The position numbers and the translations under genes are program-made. Positions 1 to 9,900 of a DNA stretch of 64,000 nt are shown piece by piece (positions within the stretch are counted from its first letter, which is position 1; every line of letters begins with the position of its first letter). The stretch covers positions 1 through 64,000 of the forward strand of contig JAJRTE010000107.1 in the NCBI GenBank assembly GCA_024278455.1, read 5' to 3'. The stretch comes from Myxococcota bacterium. GTDB lineage: Bacteria > Myxococcota_A > UBA796 > JAJRTE01. The notes under the pieces are model-generated. The model saw only the letters and a program-made list of their open reading frames with translations. It was not told where the DNA came from and did no database searches.

Positions 1-143
1 ACCAGGTCCGGCAACGCCATTTCTCCAGCCGGGAAACCATCGACCTCGAGGCCGACCTGCCGTCGATCTTTCGCACCATGGCGGCCGCGGACGCGCACCT
101 GGTCGCCGAGGAGCCTGTGCTGGATCACCAGGTGACGTTCTGA
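1..143 (+). CDS. C-terminal fragment of an unknown protein
   Basis: An open frame runs in from the left edge of the window and stops at TGA 141-143, giving about 46 C-terminal residues ending in DHQVTF. Composition is typical coding sequence for this genome and includes an in-frame CTC GAG. No motif is visible and I do not recognise the family. It could equally be a spurious open frame, since the start lies outside the window; reading the sequence to the left would settle that. Confidence 0.45.
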   Translation, partial: QVRQRHFSSRETIDLEADLPSIFRTMAAADAHLVAEEPVLDHQVTF

Positions 144-283
144 ACACGGACGCCCCGCATGGACGCCGTGCGGATCCTCGAGGTCGTCCCCGAGGAAGGG
201 CGCCCGGCCCGCTCGCGCAAAAAAGATCACCTCCGGGGTTTACTCCCCGCAACGAGGTTACTATCATGGACGGGGCGAACAGC

Positions 284-312
284 TTGACAAGTTGGACGAT
301 TCCATCTATCAA
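284..312 (+). promoter_or_regulatory. sigma70-type promoter for the CBM48 gene
   Basis: TTGACA (284-289) is followed by a 17-nt spacer and TATCAA (307-312). The -35 box is perfect and the spacing optimal. Transcription would start near 319, giving a leader of about 115 nt before the ATG at 433. A weak CGGGG/CCCCG hairpin at about 234-249 precedes it and may end the upstream unit, but it has no T-run. Confidence 0.6.
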
Positions 313-432
313 GCCGGATCTGTCGGTTCGGAATGTGGCACTTCCGGACCCTTGGCAGAAAACGGTCGGAACGTGGCGCCTGCATCCTGCCCGGCGGCAT
401 GTGGACACCGACACGGATGAGGACATCGGACC

Positions 433-729
433 ATGCTCAAGAAGAACTACTCCAGTACGCGCAAGTTCTGTCGCGTCACCTTCCGGTTGCCCGCCGGGAT
501 CGAAGCGGAAACCGCGGCAGTCCTGGGCGATTTCAATGACTGGAATCCGGAAGCGCGCCCCATGAGAAAGTTGAAGGCCGGGGGATTCAGCGCGACGGTC
601 TCCCTGAGCGCTCCTGCCGAGTATCGTTTCAGGTACCTGCTCGATGGAGAGCGCTGGGAGAACGACGATAGCGCCGATGGGTACCAGGCCAACGCATTTG
701 GTACCGAGGACGGCCTGTTGAAGGTGTGA
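433..729 (+). CDS. Small CBM48 / isoamylase early-set domain protein
   Basis: This 98-residue protein is essentially one glycogen-binding (CBM48, AMPK-beta-like) domain. It shows the hallmark LGDFNDWNP near residue 36, followed by PAEYRFRYLLDGERW, the aromatic strand that normally contacts alpha-glucan. No catalytic domain is attached. Stand-alone proteins of this kind occur in many bacteria and are presumed to bind glycogen or starch or to act as small regulatory subunits; the role here is inferred from the domain only. The start is ATG 433, with GAGG about 9 nt upstream. Two other track ORFs (from 266 and 333) overlap it in other frames and look like shadows. The gene converges on the minus-strand cassette ending at 755, with only 25 nt between them. 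Confidence 0.85.
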   Translation: MLKKNYSSTRKFCRVTFRLPAGIEAETAAVLGDFNDWNPEARPMRKLKAGGFSATVSLSAPAEYRFRYLLDGERWENDDSADGYQANAFGTEDGLLKV

Positions 730-754
730 GCGGACCGGTCTTCTGGGGCGCGGC

Positions 755-3676
755 TCAGGTGCCGGAAGGCGTTTGACCCGGTTCCCCGGTCGGTTCAGCC
801 GGTGCCGCCGTGGCCTCGTGCGGGTTCGGGGTTGCCGGCGGCGAGGTGGGCGGAGGGGATGTCTCCGCGGCCGGGCCTTCTCCCGCAGCCTCGATAGTCC
901 GCCGCCCGGGAAATGCCTCTGCCACATCCTCGGAACTTTCGCCCCCGGACCGTGCCGCCGCTGCCGTCTCCTCGAGCCCAGGTCCCGGACGTATCCCATG
1001 GGCCCCCATGGGCTTCCACGGAGGCGGAAAGTCGCCGGGGCGGCCCACCATGGGGAGACACCCCTGCCCGTCCGGGGGGGAACCCGGCAACCGGTACACG
1101 TCGAGAGTGTCGCCCCACGCCCTGCTTCGCTGTGCCACCACCTGCTCGGGGGGCCAGTAGTATTCCACCCGGCGGGAGCCGCCCGCGTCGTCATCCACGA
1201 GGACGACGAAGGAGTAGGCGATCTCGTCATCCAGCGGGAGCCTGATCGACGCATGGGTCACCGGTTCGGCGAACCGGTGCACCGACTCGCAACTGTTGGC
1301 GCCGGCCGTGCGCGAACGAATCTCCTCCAGCCGCGCACCCTCGGGCAGCGACACCTGTACACCCCGGCTGTGCCAGATACGGTAGCCGAACACGCCGCTC
1401 ATCACCAGGGCGAGAACGGTCGGGATCAGCAGCCACCGGAAGCGGTTCATGCGCTGGCGCAGGAAGTTCCAGAGTGCCCGGTGGATCTGTGCCCTGTCGG
1501 TCCGGCCGAGCAGGAACCAGGCGAGGATGTAGAAGGCCGCACCTCCCGCCGCGCCCACCACCTTTATCATGGTGTAGAACTGGCTTGGATTCTCGACCTG
1601 CGTGTCCAGGAAGAAGTCGTAGAGCGCCGTTGCGATCATCGTCCCCAGGGACACGACCAGCAGGTAGCGCAGCAACCGCCGCCACCGGGCGAGCGGGTCG
1701 TTGAGCGCACCGTGAAACCCCTTGCTGATCTGGTCCAGCGTCGGCCGCTCGTCCGGGCTCGAGTCCAGGCAGCGGCGAACCAACCGCACCAGAGGGCCGA
1801 CACTGATGTCCGTGGCACCTGTCAGCCGGTCCTCCAGGTGGTCCAGCATCTGTTGCGGCGAACTCTTCCGGGTCAGCAGGAGCCCGGCTATCGTCCCGAT
1901 GGCGTAGGCGTCGTCACTGTAGGTCGGGTGGTATGGCGGGGAATCCGCGTTCTCGAGGAACCCGGGAAGCCGCTCCGGAGCAACGAAAAGCGCCGCCGCG
2001 GCGAGCCGGCCGGCAGGATCCGGCGAAGACGGAGACAACCGCACATTCCAGCGCCCGCGGAGTTCCCCGGACGACAGCTCGGCCGTGATGGTCGGCGTGC
2101 CCAGGGGCGACCCTGCGTTGGCCGCACCGTTGTCCCCCAGGGCAACCCAGGTGATCTCGAGCTGCGACAGCGTGAGTAGTTGGTGGTTCCCCCCCGCTCG
2201 AGCCTGCTGTGTCGCGCGCGTGATCGCCTTGAGCAATTCGATGATCGCCCGGGCCGACGACGGCCCCCGGTCCGAGACCAGGGCGTCCAAGGGATGGGGA
2301 AGATACAACGGACTCCTGCCCCCCCCCGGCGAAGCCACCCGCTCGGTCTCCATGGTGGTCGTCACGTGGCGGCGCGTACCGGTCGTCTTTATCTCCGTGT
2401 GAGCCGTGGGCCGGGTATGCGTTTCGTCCGGCCGGCGCTCCACCTCCCGCTCCTGCGCCAGTTGCTTCGCGAACGCCTCCATCCTGTGCCGGAGGTGGCT
2501 GGCTCGAGGCAGGACCGCCATCAACCAGGGCTGCACGATGGGCGTTGCAAACCGGTAGACGAAGCGATCGTCGGCCACCTCGAGCCCGGCGATACCGGCC
2601 AGCTCCAGCGGAAGCAGCGTTTCCGCCGAGGTCTCCTCCACGGTGTGCCCGGCAACGAGTTCCTCGAGCGCATCCACGATGCGCTTGCTCCTTCCCTTGG
2701 CATTGGAAAGCATGGTCGAAAGACCTTCCCGGATGAGCGCCCGCCCCGGCTCGGCAAGCCCTTCGGCCCGCGATAGCCACTCCCATGCCCACACGGGAAC
2801 GCTGGCCCAGTCGTCGCTGAAGGTCTCGAGTAGCGCCGTCCCGATCGTCGCGTCCCGGTGAATGGCATCCAGGAACAGCTCGAGGAACCCTGCATACCCC
2901 CCCGTCACGTGCACCAGCACCTCGAGAAGTTCATCAGGGAGCCCGCCGGGCAGGGGCGTCAACTCGCAGAGATCCTCCACCGAGAACGGCGCCACGAGGT
3001 ACCGATCCGTCCGCTCGTAGAGCGGGGACGTGAGGAAACCAGTGCCTTCCACGATGGCCTCGCCACTCAGGAAGTCCGAGTGGCCGGTCATGACCAGCCG
3101 GAGAACCTGTTGCCGCGCCTTGTTGTCCAGCGCTACCCGAAGCGTACGCTGGAGACGCTCGCTCACCCGCCAGGGAAGATCGTGCATGGCCTCGAGCACG
3201 ATGACGGGCCAGTAGTGCTCCCGGCGGGCGACCAGGGCGAAATGGACCAGGAGGTCGTCCAACTCCGCTCCCGGAGCCTCCAGGACGTGGTTCGCCTCGA
3301 GACCGGGCTGTGGCGCCTCCTCCCAGGGCTCCGTGGTATCCGGAGCGAGTGCTCGAGCGAAGCTCGACTGGAGGGCGGTCTGGATGGCCTGGTCCCATGG
3401 CCCGCCTTCTCGAGTCGGGTCTCCACCGTCGTCGAGCCGGGCGACGACCTGGGACAAATTGGCCAGGTCCACCCACACGATGATGGTCTGGTCGCCGATC
3501 CCGCGCATGATATCGTTGGCGAGACGGTGCAGGTCGGCTCCGGGGGGCCCCATGATGGCCACGGCAGACCCCGGGCGGAGTTGGGCCGACGTGCTGCCCA
3601 GCGTCTTCAGGACCTGCCCTCGATGGTCCATGGGTATCAGACTCGGTCGGATATCGTCCTGTACGCGCCTGGTCAC
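755..3676 (-). CDS. Membrane protein with degenerate P-loop NTPase and pseudokinase-like domains
   Basis: 973 residues. Residues about 20-330 resemble a STAND/AAA-type NTPase, but the Walker A position reads GPPGADLH (43-50) without the Lys, and the Walker B strand reads VIVLEAMHD. Residues about 455-655 resemble the C-lobe of a Ser/Thr kinase: a DDAYAIGTIAGLLLT helix, then RRCLDSSPDERPTLDQI, matching the usual subdomain IX and XI patterns. No HRD or DFG motif is visible, so a pseudokinase is likely. Three membrane segments follow (about 665-690, 702-722, 745-768), then an extracytoplasmic region of about 200 residues ending in a Pro/Thr/Ala-rich tail. The start is GTG at 3676, with AGGAG 9 nt upstream. 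It lies 264 nt downstream of the giant NTPase gene on the same strand and probably works with it. Function unknown. Confidence 0.75.
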   Translation of the reverse strand: MTRRVQDDIRPSLIPMDHRGQVLKTLGSTSAQLRPGSAVAIMGPPGADLHRLANDIMRGIGDQTIIVWVDLANLSQVVARLDDGGDPTREGGPWDQAIQTALQSSFARALAPDTTEPWEEAPQPGLEANHVLEAPGAELDDLLVHFALVARREHYWPVIVLEAMHDLPWRVSERLQRTLRVALDNKARQQVLRLVMTGHSDFLSGEAIVEGTGFLTSPLYERTDRYLVAPFSVEDLCELTPLPGGLPDELLEVLVHVTGGYAGFLELFLDAIHRDATIGTALLETFSDDWASVPVWAWEWLSRAEGLAEPGRALIREGLSTMLSNAKGRSKRIVDALEELVAGHTVEETSAETLLPLELAGIAGLEVADDRFVYRFATPIVQPWLMAVLPRASHLRHRMEAFAKQLAQEREVERRPDETHTRPTAHTEIKTTGTRRHVTTTMETERVASPGGGRSPLYLPHPLDALVSDRGPSSARAIIELLKAITRATQQARAGGNHQLLTLSQLEITWVALGDNGAANAGSPLGTPTITAELSSGELRGRWNVRLSPSSPDPAGRLAAAALFVAPERLPGFLENADSPPYHPTYSDDAYAIGTIAGLLLTRKSSPQQMLDHLEDRLTGATDISVGPLVRLVRRCLDSSPDERPTLDQISKGFHGALNDPLARWRRLLRYLLVVSLGTMIATALYDFFLDTQVENPSQFYTMIKVVGAAGGAAFYILAWFLLGRTDRAQIHRALWNFLRQRMNRFRWLLIPTVLALVMSGVFGYRIWHSRGVQVSLPEGARLEEIRSRTAGANSCESVHRFAEPVTHASIRLPLDDEIAYSFVVLVDDDAGGSRRVEYYWPPEQVVAQRSRAWGDTLDVYRLPGSPPDGQGCLPMVGRPGDFPPPWKPMGAHGIRPGPGLEETAAAARSGGESSEDVAEAFPGRRTIEAAGEGPAAETSPPPTSPPATPNPHEATAAPAEPTGEPGQTPSGT

Positions 3677-3940
3677 GCTCCGGTTCTCCTGTAGATCGCA
3701 CGCGCCTTCGGCGATGGCAAACCAGCGTCCGCGTTGCCGGGTGTTTCGACGGCTGCCGGACAGGCATCGGCACCGTGGGTGTCGCGAACAGACCGTCGCT
3801 TCCTTCAGCCTGTCCTGGCCGGTTCTTCGGACCGGGCCTCCGGCTCCTCCCCTTCTACCCTTCCAGACACCGGAGAGAGAGGGTTGTTCCGGCGATTCCT
3901 TCCAGCGTTGCCTGAATATTCCCAGAGTGACGAACAGCGT
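3677..3940 (-). other. Intergenic gap inside the two-gene NTPase cassette
   Basis: 264 nt separate the stop of the giant NTPase gene from the GTG of the 973-residue protein. The only recognisable element is the Shine-Dalgarno AGGAG close to 3676. Inverted-repeat fragments are present but no hairpin with a T-run was found on the minus strand, so read-through from the upstream gene is possible. Confidence 0.4.
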
Positions 3941-6900
3941 TCAGGACCTCGACAGTTCTTCAAGGAGCCGCTGGACTCGAGGCCGAACATCTCCCAGTCG
4001 ATTGCGAATGACGGACGGATACATGTCCAGTGGGAAGGAGTATACCCCATCTTTGACCGTGAGCGCCAGTGTGAGTGTCAGGTTGTCGAGCGAGCGGTGA
4101 AGTCCCTCGAAAGGAACCAGGCGCCAGATGTCCGAACCGAACTCGGTCTCGAGCAGGGCGTGGAGGTCCTCTTCCGTGAACGTGTTCACCCCCGCCGCCA
4201 CCAGGGTCAGGAGCACGAACTGTTCCCCGATCGACATGACTCTCGGACTCGTGAAATGCGTGTAGAGCTGCTCCTCGATCTGGATGGCGACGCCGTCGAC
4301 GTCTTCCCTTTGGATCCTCCGGTCCAGGCGTCGCTGGCGGGCCAGGCGTTCGTCGAGACGAGCGATGAGCTGGTCGCAGAACAACTGGATGATCCAGGGG
4401 ACACGATAGGTGCGTTCCACGATCACGTCCAGCAGGCCGTCCGATGCGAGTTCGATGTCGAGCGCGCCCATCGGGTTCCGCACGAGCGTCCTGGCGGCCT
4501 CGAGGCTGAGGGCGCCGAGGCGTATGAAGGTGGTGAAGTTGTGGAACGCCGACCGGGGGTTGAGCCTCAGCTCGTGGATCTTGGCGTAGCCCGCCATCAC
4601 CAGTCGAACGAGTCCCGCGTTGGCTAGGCTTCTCAGGTTCCACATCAGCGTCTCTGCTTGCTTCTCGGCCTCTTCGCCCGGCTGGTCGTAGATGCCGTCG
4701 ATCTCGTCCAGCAGGAGCACGACGCGCTGCCGGCTCTGCTGCAGGTGCCTCTCGAGTTGCAATCGCCCGCTGGAGGGCTCGAGGGCCGGCAGCCGCAAGA
4801 CTCGAGCGATTTCTCGCCACACGGCGTCCGGGTCGAGCCTGGCGCAGTCGAGGAACACGACCCTGGCACGGCTACCGAGTTCGGTGCTCAGCACCTGGCG
4901 CACCTTGAGGAGCAGGGTGGTCTTGCCGATCTTCCTGGACCCCACGATGGCGAAGGCCTTGTCGGGGTGCCGGAGGATTTCGTCGATTTCCGATTCCCGG
5001 CCGACGAACAGCACGTCCATCGCGCGTCCGATCAGGGGTCCGACGAGCTGGTAGGGCGACAGGTGCTTGAACTGGAACCCGGCGCCGGCGAGGAGATCGA
5101 GGAAGGCGTGCCGGCCGCCCCTGCCCAGCGCGGCTCTCGTGAGACGTCGTTCGGTGAGTCGAATGAGCCGCTCCCCTAGCAGTTCTCTCTCCTCGGGTTC
5201 CGACGCGCTCGTTCGTCCTCCCGGGGGCTCCCCGCCGGTCTCGAGGATGAAGCCGATGCTCTGACTCCCCGGCACGCCAGGGTCGTTTCGCAACGCCATG
5301 TCCGATCGTCTCAGCACCTCCCGCAGGTTCTGCGCCTCCAGGAAGGTCATGCCGGCTGGCACGCCGAAGACCGTGGCTCGAGAAAGCCGGGGAATGCGCA
5401 GCGAGGACAGGTCGAGTGTCAGGGCATGGGTGCCCTCCACGATTTCATGACGCGCAATGGACGGTTCCACCGAGAACAGCGACGCCCAGTCGCGCACGAC
5501 GTTGCGAAATGTCTCTGCTCCTGGCCGATCGTTCCAGGCCCGAACACGCTTGGCCAGTGCGACCAGGCGTTCCCAGCGGGCCTCGGCATCCTCGACGGCG
5601 CCGGCGGTACCAGCGTCGGGACCCTGGATGAGCCCCAGGAACACCAGGAAGGCCCGAAGCTGGCCCATGGTGCGAAGGCGCTTGTGCAGCGCGGGATAGA
5701 CGGACAGCGGAATGCTTTCCGCCACCAGTTCCCCCTCCAGGAGCCGGTGCCGGATGTTCCCCTCCTCCCCGGGCTCGAAGGGGTGGTTCACGTTCAGCCA
5801 TCGCCGGAACAACGGGATCGCCACCGACCAGGCTGTGCCGTCCTGGTAGCTCAGCCGCCGGAGGATACCCAGGTCGACCAGGTCCGACAGCATCGCCTCG
5901 ATGTTCGTCACGGCAAGGACGTGCGCCAGGGCGCAGCGGAAGTCGTGGGATCGAAACATGCCCGTCCGCAATTGTCCCCGCACGTTGCCAACCGTGATGC
6001 GCAGGTACTTCACGTCGTCCGGGAGCAGGACGGCTCCGGCCGGGTAGAGACGTTTCGACCGGTTGCCCCTGGCACGTACCTGGGTCATCACGTCGTCGGC
6101 CAGGATCATCCCCGGGCGCAACTCCCTGCGCGTAACCCGGGTACGCGCCGACCCCACGGCGGCGAGTGCCAGCCGGTGCAGCGGGGGCAGGCTGCGCATG
6201 CGCTCCTTGAGCAATCTCGAGACCGCCGGGAGCGCCTTCTGTACCAGGAAGCGATCCAGCTCTTCCGGCTCTCCCTGGCCCGACCGCTCGTCGGCCCGCC
6301 AGTTGAGCCAGTTGTCCGCTCGCTGGTCCTCGAGCGCCTCTGCGAGCAGGCGCACGAACGTGAGGTTCCAGCCGGCATGAGCGACCAACTTGTGGACGAT
6401 GTGCCGTGATGGGGTGAGGCGGGAGACCTCGAACAGCTTTGCCGCCCGGGCCAGGTGTTCCGCCTCCGCCCGGGACGCGCCGGGAGGGAACGGGAGTTCC
6501 GTGTCGATCACCAGCATCCGGCCCGCCAGGGGGGAGGGCGCAATGGCCAGGCGTGCCGCGGTCGCCCTGTCCACGGACAGCAGCAAGTGAACCTTGTGCG
6601 ACGGGTGGTCGAGCAACGCGCCGATCCATCGCATCACCTCGGCAGCCTGACGCCCGGCTCGTACCAGCATGGCTCGAGAGGTCTTCTTGAACACCAGCCA
6701 GAGGGCGCCTACCGATTCGGACACCTGGTACAGGATCCGGGTAAGTGCATTGTCCGGGTCCGAGCGCAGCGTCCCTCGGTCCGGGAAGGTGGATAGCAGG
6801 TCCTGGTCATACAACGCCCTGGCCAGGCGGTGGGTCAGCCACCAGGAGGGCGTGAGTTCCGTCGCCATTCGAGGAGGACCCTCGAGCATGGACGCCAGGT

Positions 6901-9900
6901 TGAGGATAACCACCGCTCGCCGCGCCGCTGTCACCCCCTCCGCGAGGCTCTGGGCCAGCTCGAGCGCCAGGTCGTCGCTGTCCTTGATGTCCTCCCCGGC
7001 CAGCATGATGGCTTGTCCCGCGCTGGCGTGGCGGAGCCGGTGCAACATCGCCTCGAAGGTCACCGGGGCTTCCTGGCGCCAGCGCGTCGGCGGGCCGACC
7101 GTGCTCGTCGACTCCTCCCGGATCACCTTTACCGGAATCGTGAAACACTGAGCCGCCTTTTCCTCGTGAACGCTCGTGTTCAGCTCGAAGGACAGCGTTA
7201 CGTGGTCGGCACGAGGGTCCACCAGGATTTCTGTCCGGTACTCGATCGCCTGCCCGTAGTTGATGGGCCCCTGGCACCACTCGAGCGTCCCGTCCCACAG
7301 GTAGGTCGCCCGTTCGTCCTGCCGGAGACCTACCATGAGGCCTTCCAGCGGGTGGCCACCAAGGTTGTGGATACGGGCCGAGACCACCGCCAGCCCATCC
7401 TCGGCCACCGTGACGCGGACATCCCGCACCTCGAGGTGCACCGCGTCCTGGAGCCTCCGGATCTCAGGACGCAGTATCTTTTGTCGCCAGCGATTCACGA
7501 CTGCCGCCACCACCCGTTGTTCGAGTGCCGCGCCCCCTTTCCACCGTTGCTTGAAACCCAGGAGGGTCTCCGAGTGGGCGACCAGGACCTGGATCCTGTC
7601 CTGGAAGCGCGACGTGTCATCGCGCTCGGAAGAGATGGGCGGCACCGCTGCAAGCAGCCTCGTGCGCACCTCGGCGAAGGCCTTGAGCCACGCCGCGTGG
7701 TGTACGGCGTTCGACCGGACCGACGGCAGGAACTCGGGTGCGTCCACCAGGAACCGACTGTACTGATCGTAGTCACGGTAGCCGAACGTCTCGAGGATGT
7801 CCTCGAGAGCCAGCCGCTCTTCCGTGGCACCGGGGAGAGCGTCCTCGAGTTCGGCCAGGAGATCCCGCCGTTCGCGGATGGCGTTTTCGAGCGCGGTGGG
7901 CGTGGTCGCCTGGAGCAGGGTAGCATACTGGCTCACCGCACGCCTGGCCACCGGGTCATCGACGACGTGAGGGAGGGACAGGGCCTCGCACACCCACTCC
8001 GCGATGCGGATGTTCTGGTCCTCGAGGTCCCTGACGAGCCGAATGGACGCCAGCGCGTTGGCCCGGCTGAACTCGAGCAGTTTGCGGCAGAACGTGCCGG
8101 CGACCGGCAGCACCTGGCGATGGCCGAGGGTCCCGGACGACTGTTCGGCCAGGTGATGGAGTGCCCGCCACCAGAAGAGCGCGTCGACGTGCTCATCGCG
8201 GAAGCGATACCACAGGTGCTCCAGCGCCTTGAGATAGGCCCTGGCAACCGACTGGTCGTCCAGGCTTCCGGTGGAGAGCACCAGTGCCTGTTCGTCCGCG
8301 CCAAGCCGGTCCAGCAGGAGCCCCAGTGCCTGGACGAGGTATTTTCGCGCCACGTTGGACCCATCCCCTGAAGCCAGGAAGTGTCGCAGGCACTCGTAGG
8401 CCCGGGGCCGGGTTTCGGGCTCCTCGTCGAGCCCTTCGAGCAGGCATCGGACCAGGGCTCGAGTCGCCGGACGGTTGGCCAGCAGGCGCGTTCCGTGTCG
8501 TTCCATGAACGCGACCAACTCCCCCGCGGACCGGGCTCCCCTCACGCAAGCCGACAGGGCCAGCGACGCCGGATCCCCCCTCCGCTCGAACAACTCCAAG
8601 ATCCCACGTTCCGGGAGTCGCTGCGCGAGTTGGTCCAGGATCGGCCGCACCGCATCGAGCGGTTCGCCCTCGGCCATCTCGAGGACCGCCGCTGTACCGG
8701 CCCTCGAGGAGACGAGCAGGTAGCAGTGGGGCAAAGTCGGGAATCTCAACGGCGCCAGGTCCGTCGGGTACCGCTCCACCATCGTGTTGGCGACGACCTC
8801 GCCATTCTTGAGAATCAGCAGCGAACCGTCGTCGAGCGCGGCGACGAACCTGTCCTCTCCGGCCACCCGGATGTGGCAGAGGTCGGTGATGCCTCTCGAG
8901 CACTGATACAGCCAGCACAATTCCGGGTCGTTCGTCGGACGTGCAGGTTCGCCGAAGGCGAGAATGAACCCGTTCGCCAGTCCGACGAGGAGCAGGCGGG
9001 GCGGGCGACCACCGCCGCTCGTCTCGAGTCCGGCGATCCTGAACGCGGTGACCGGGGAGGTCATGCGCAGGGCGGAGCGCTGGAATGAAAGGCTACCAGC
9101 GCGGAGGCGCAAGTCCGTGCAAACCAGCAGGTCGCGCGCGCCGTCCACCAAGAGCGTCGGTTTCTGTCTCCACGAGGCCACCGCCACGTGGTGCACGGGC
9201 CCTTGGCGGTGGAGTTCGAGGAGGGGGGTGGGGTCCAGTCCGGCGAAGCAGGCATGGCTCGCCGCGCCACCGTCCTCCCGGATGGCGAACAGTCTGAGTC
9301 GGCCGTCGGCCTGCCCCAGCGCCAGCACGGTGGCGTGGCCATCCGAGTCCCCGCTCACCGGAATCTCGAGCAGTGACAGGGCCGTCACGGGTTCCTCGAG
9401 GTCCAGGGTCGCCGACTCGACCGGGTGGAGATACGTGTGATCGCCGGTGACGGTCGCCGTGTACAGGAGCAACCGGTCATGCGTCGTCAGAGCCAGGAGC
9501 GCCGGCCGGTTCCGGTGCGAAAGGGACGCCAGGGCGGTCGCACCCGGAATCTGCTCGAACGCCGATGGTTCCGGGATTTCCGCCGATGGGTGCACCAGGT
9601 AGACCTGTAGCCCGTCTTCGTGAATGGCTGCCATCCTCGCCGGAACGGGCCTGCCGCCGGAGGGCGTGTCGCAGCCGGTGTCGCCGGGCACGATACGCAC
9701 CACTCGAGTCACCCCTGGCAGTGTCGTCGTGCGGCAGAGGGGGTAGCTGTGGCGTTGCCAGGTGAGCACCGCCGCGCGGTAGAGGTTTTTCACCTTCTCG
9801 TCCCAGGTTTCCGCCGCGTTCGCCGCCTCGAGGGCCTCCTGTATCACGACGAAGTCTTCCCGGGGCCAGTGGGACCATGGCGAGAGTGCCTGGGGGTTCC

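Noticed and set aside
773-2179. 468-residue plus-strand ORF antisense to the pseudokinase gene
   Set aside because: Arg/Pro/Gly-rich composition with no recognisable domain; a GC-rich shadow of the real minus-strand gene, which has domains and a ribosome-binding site.
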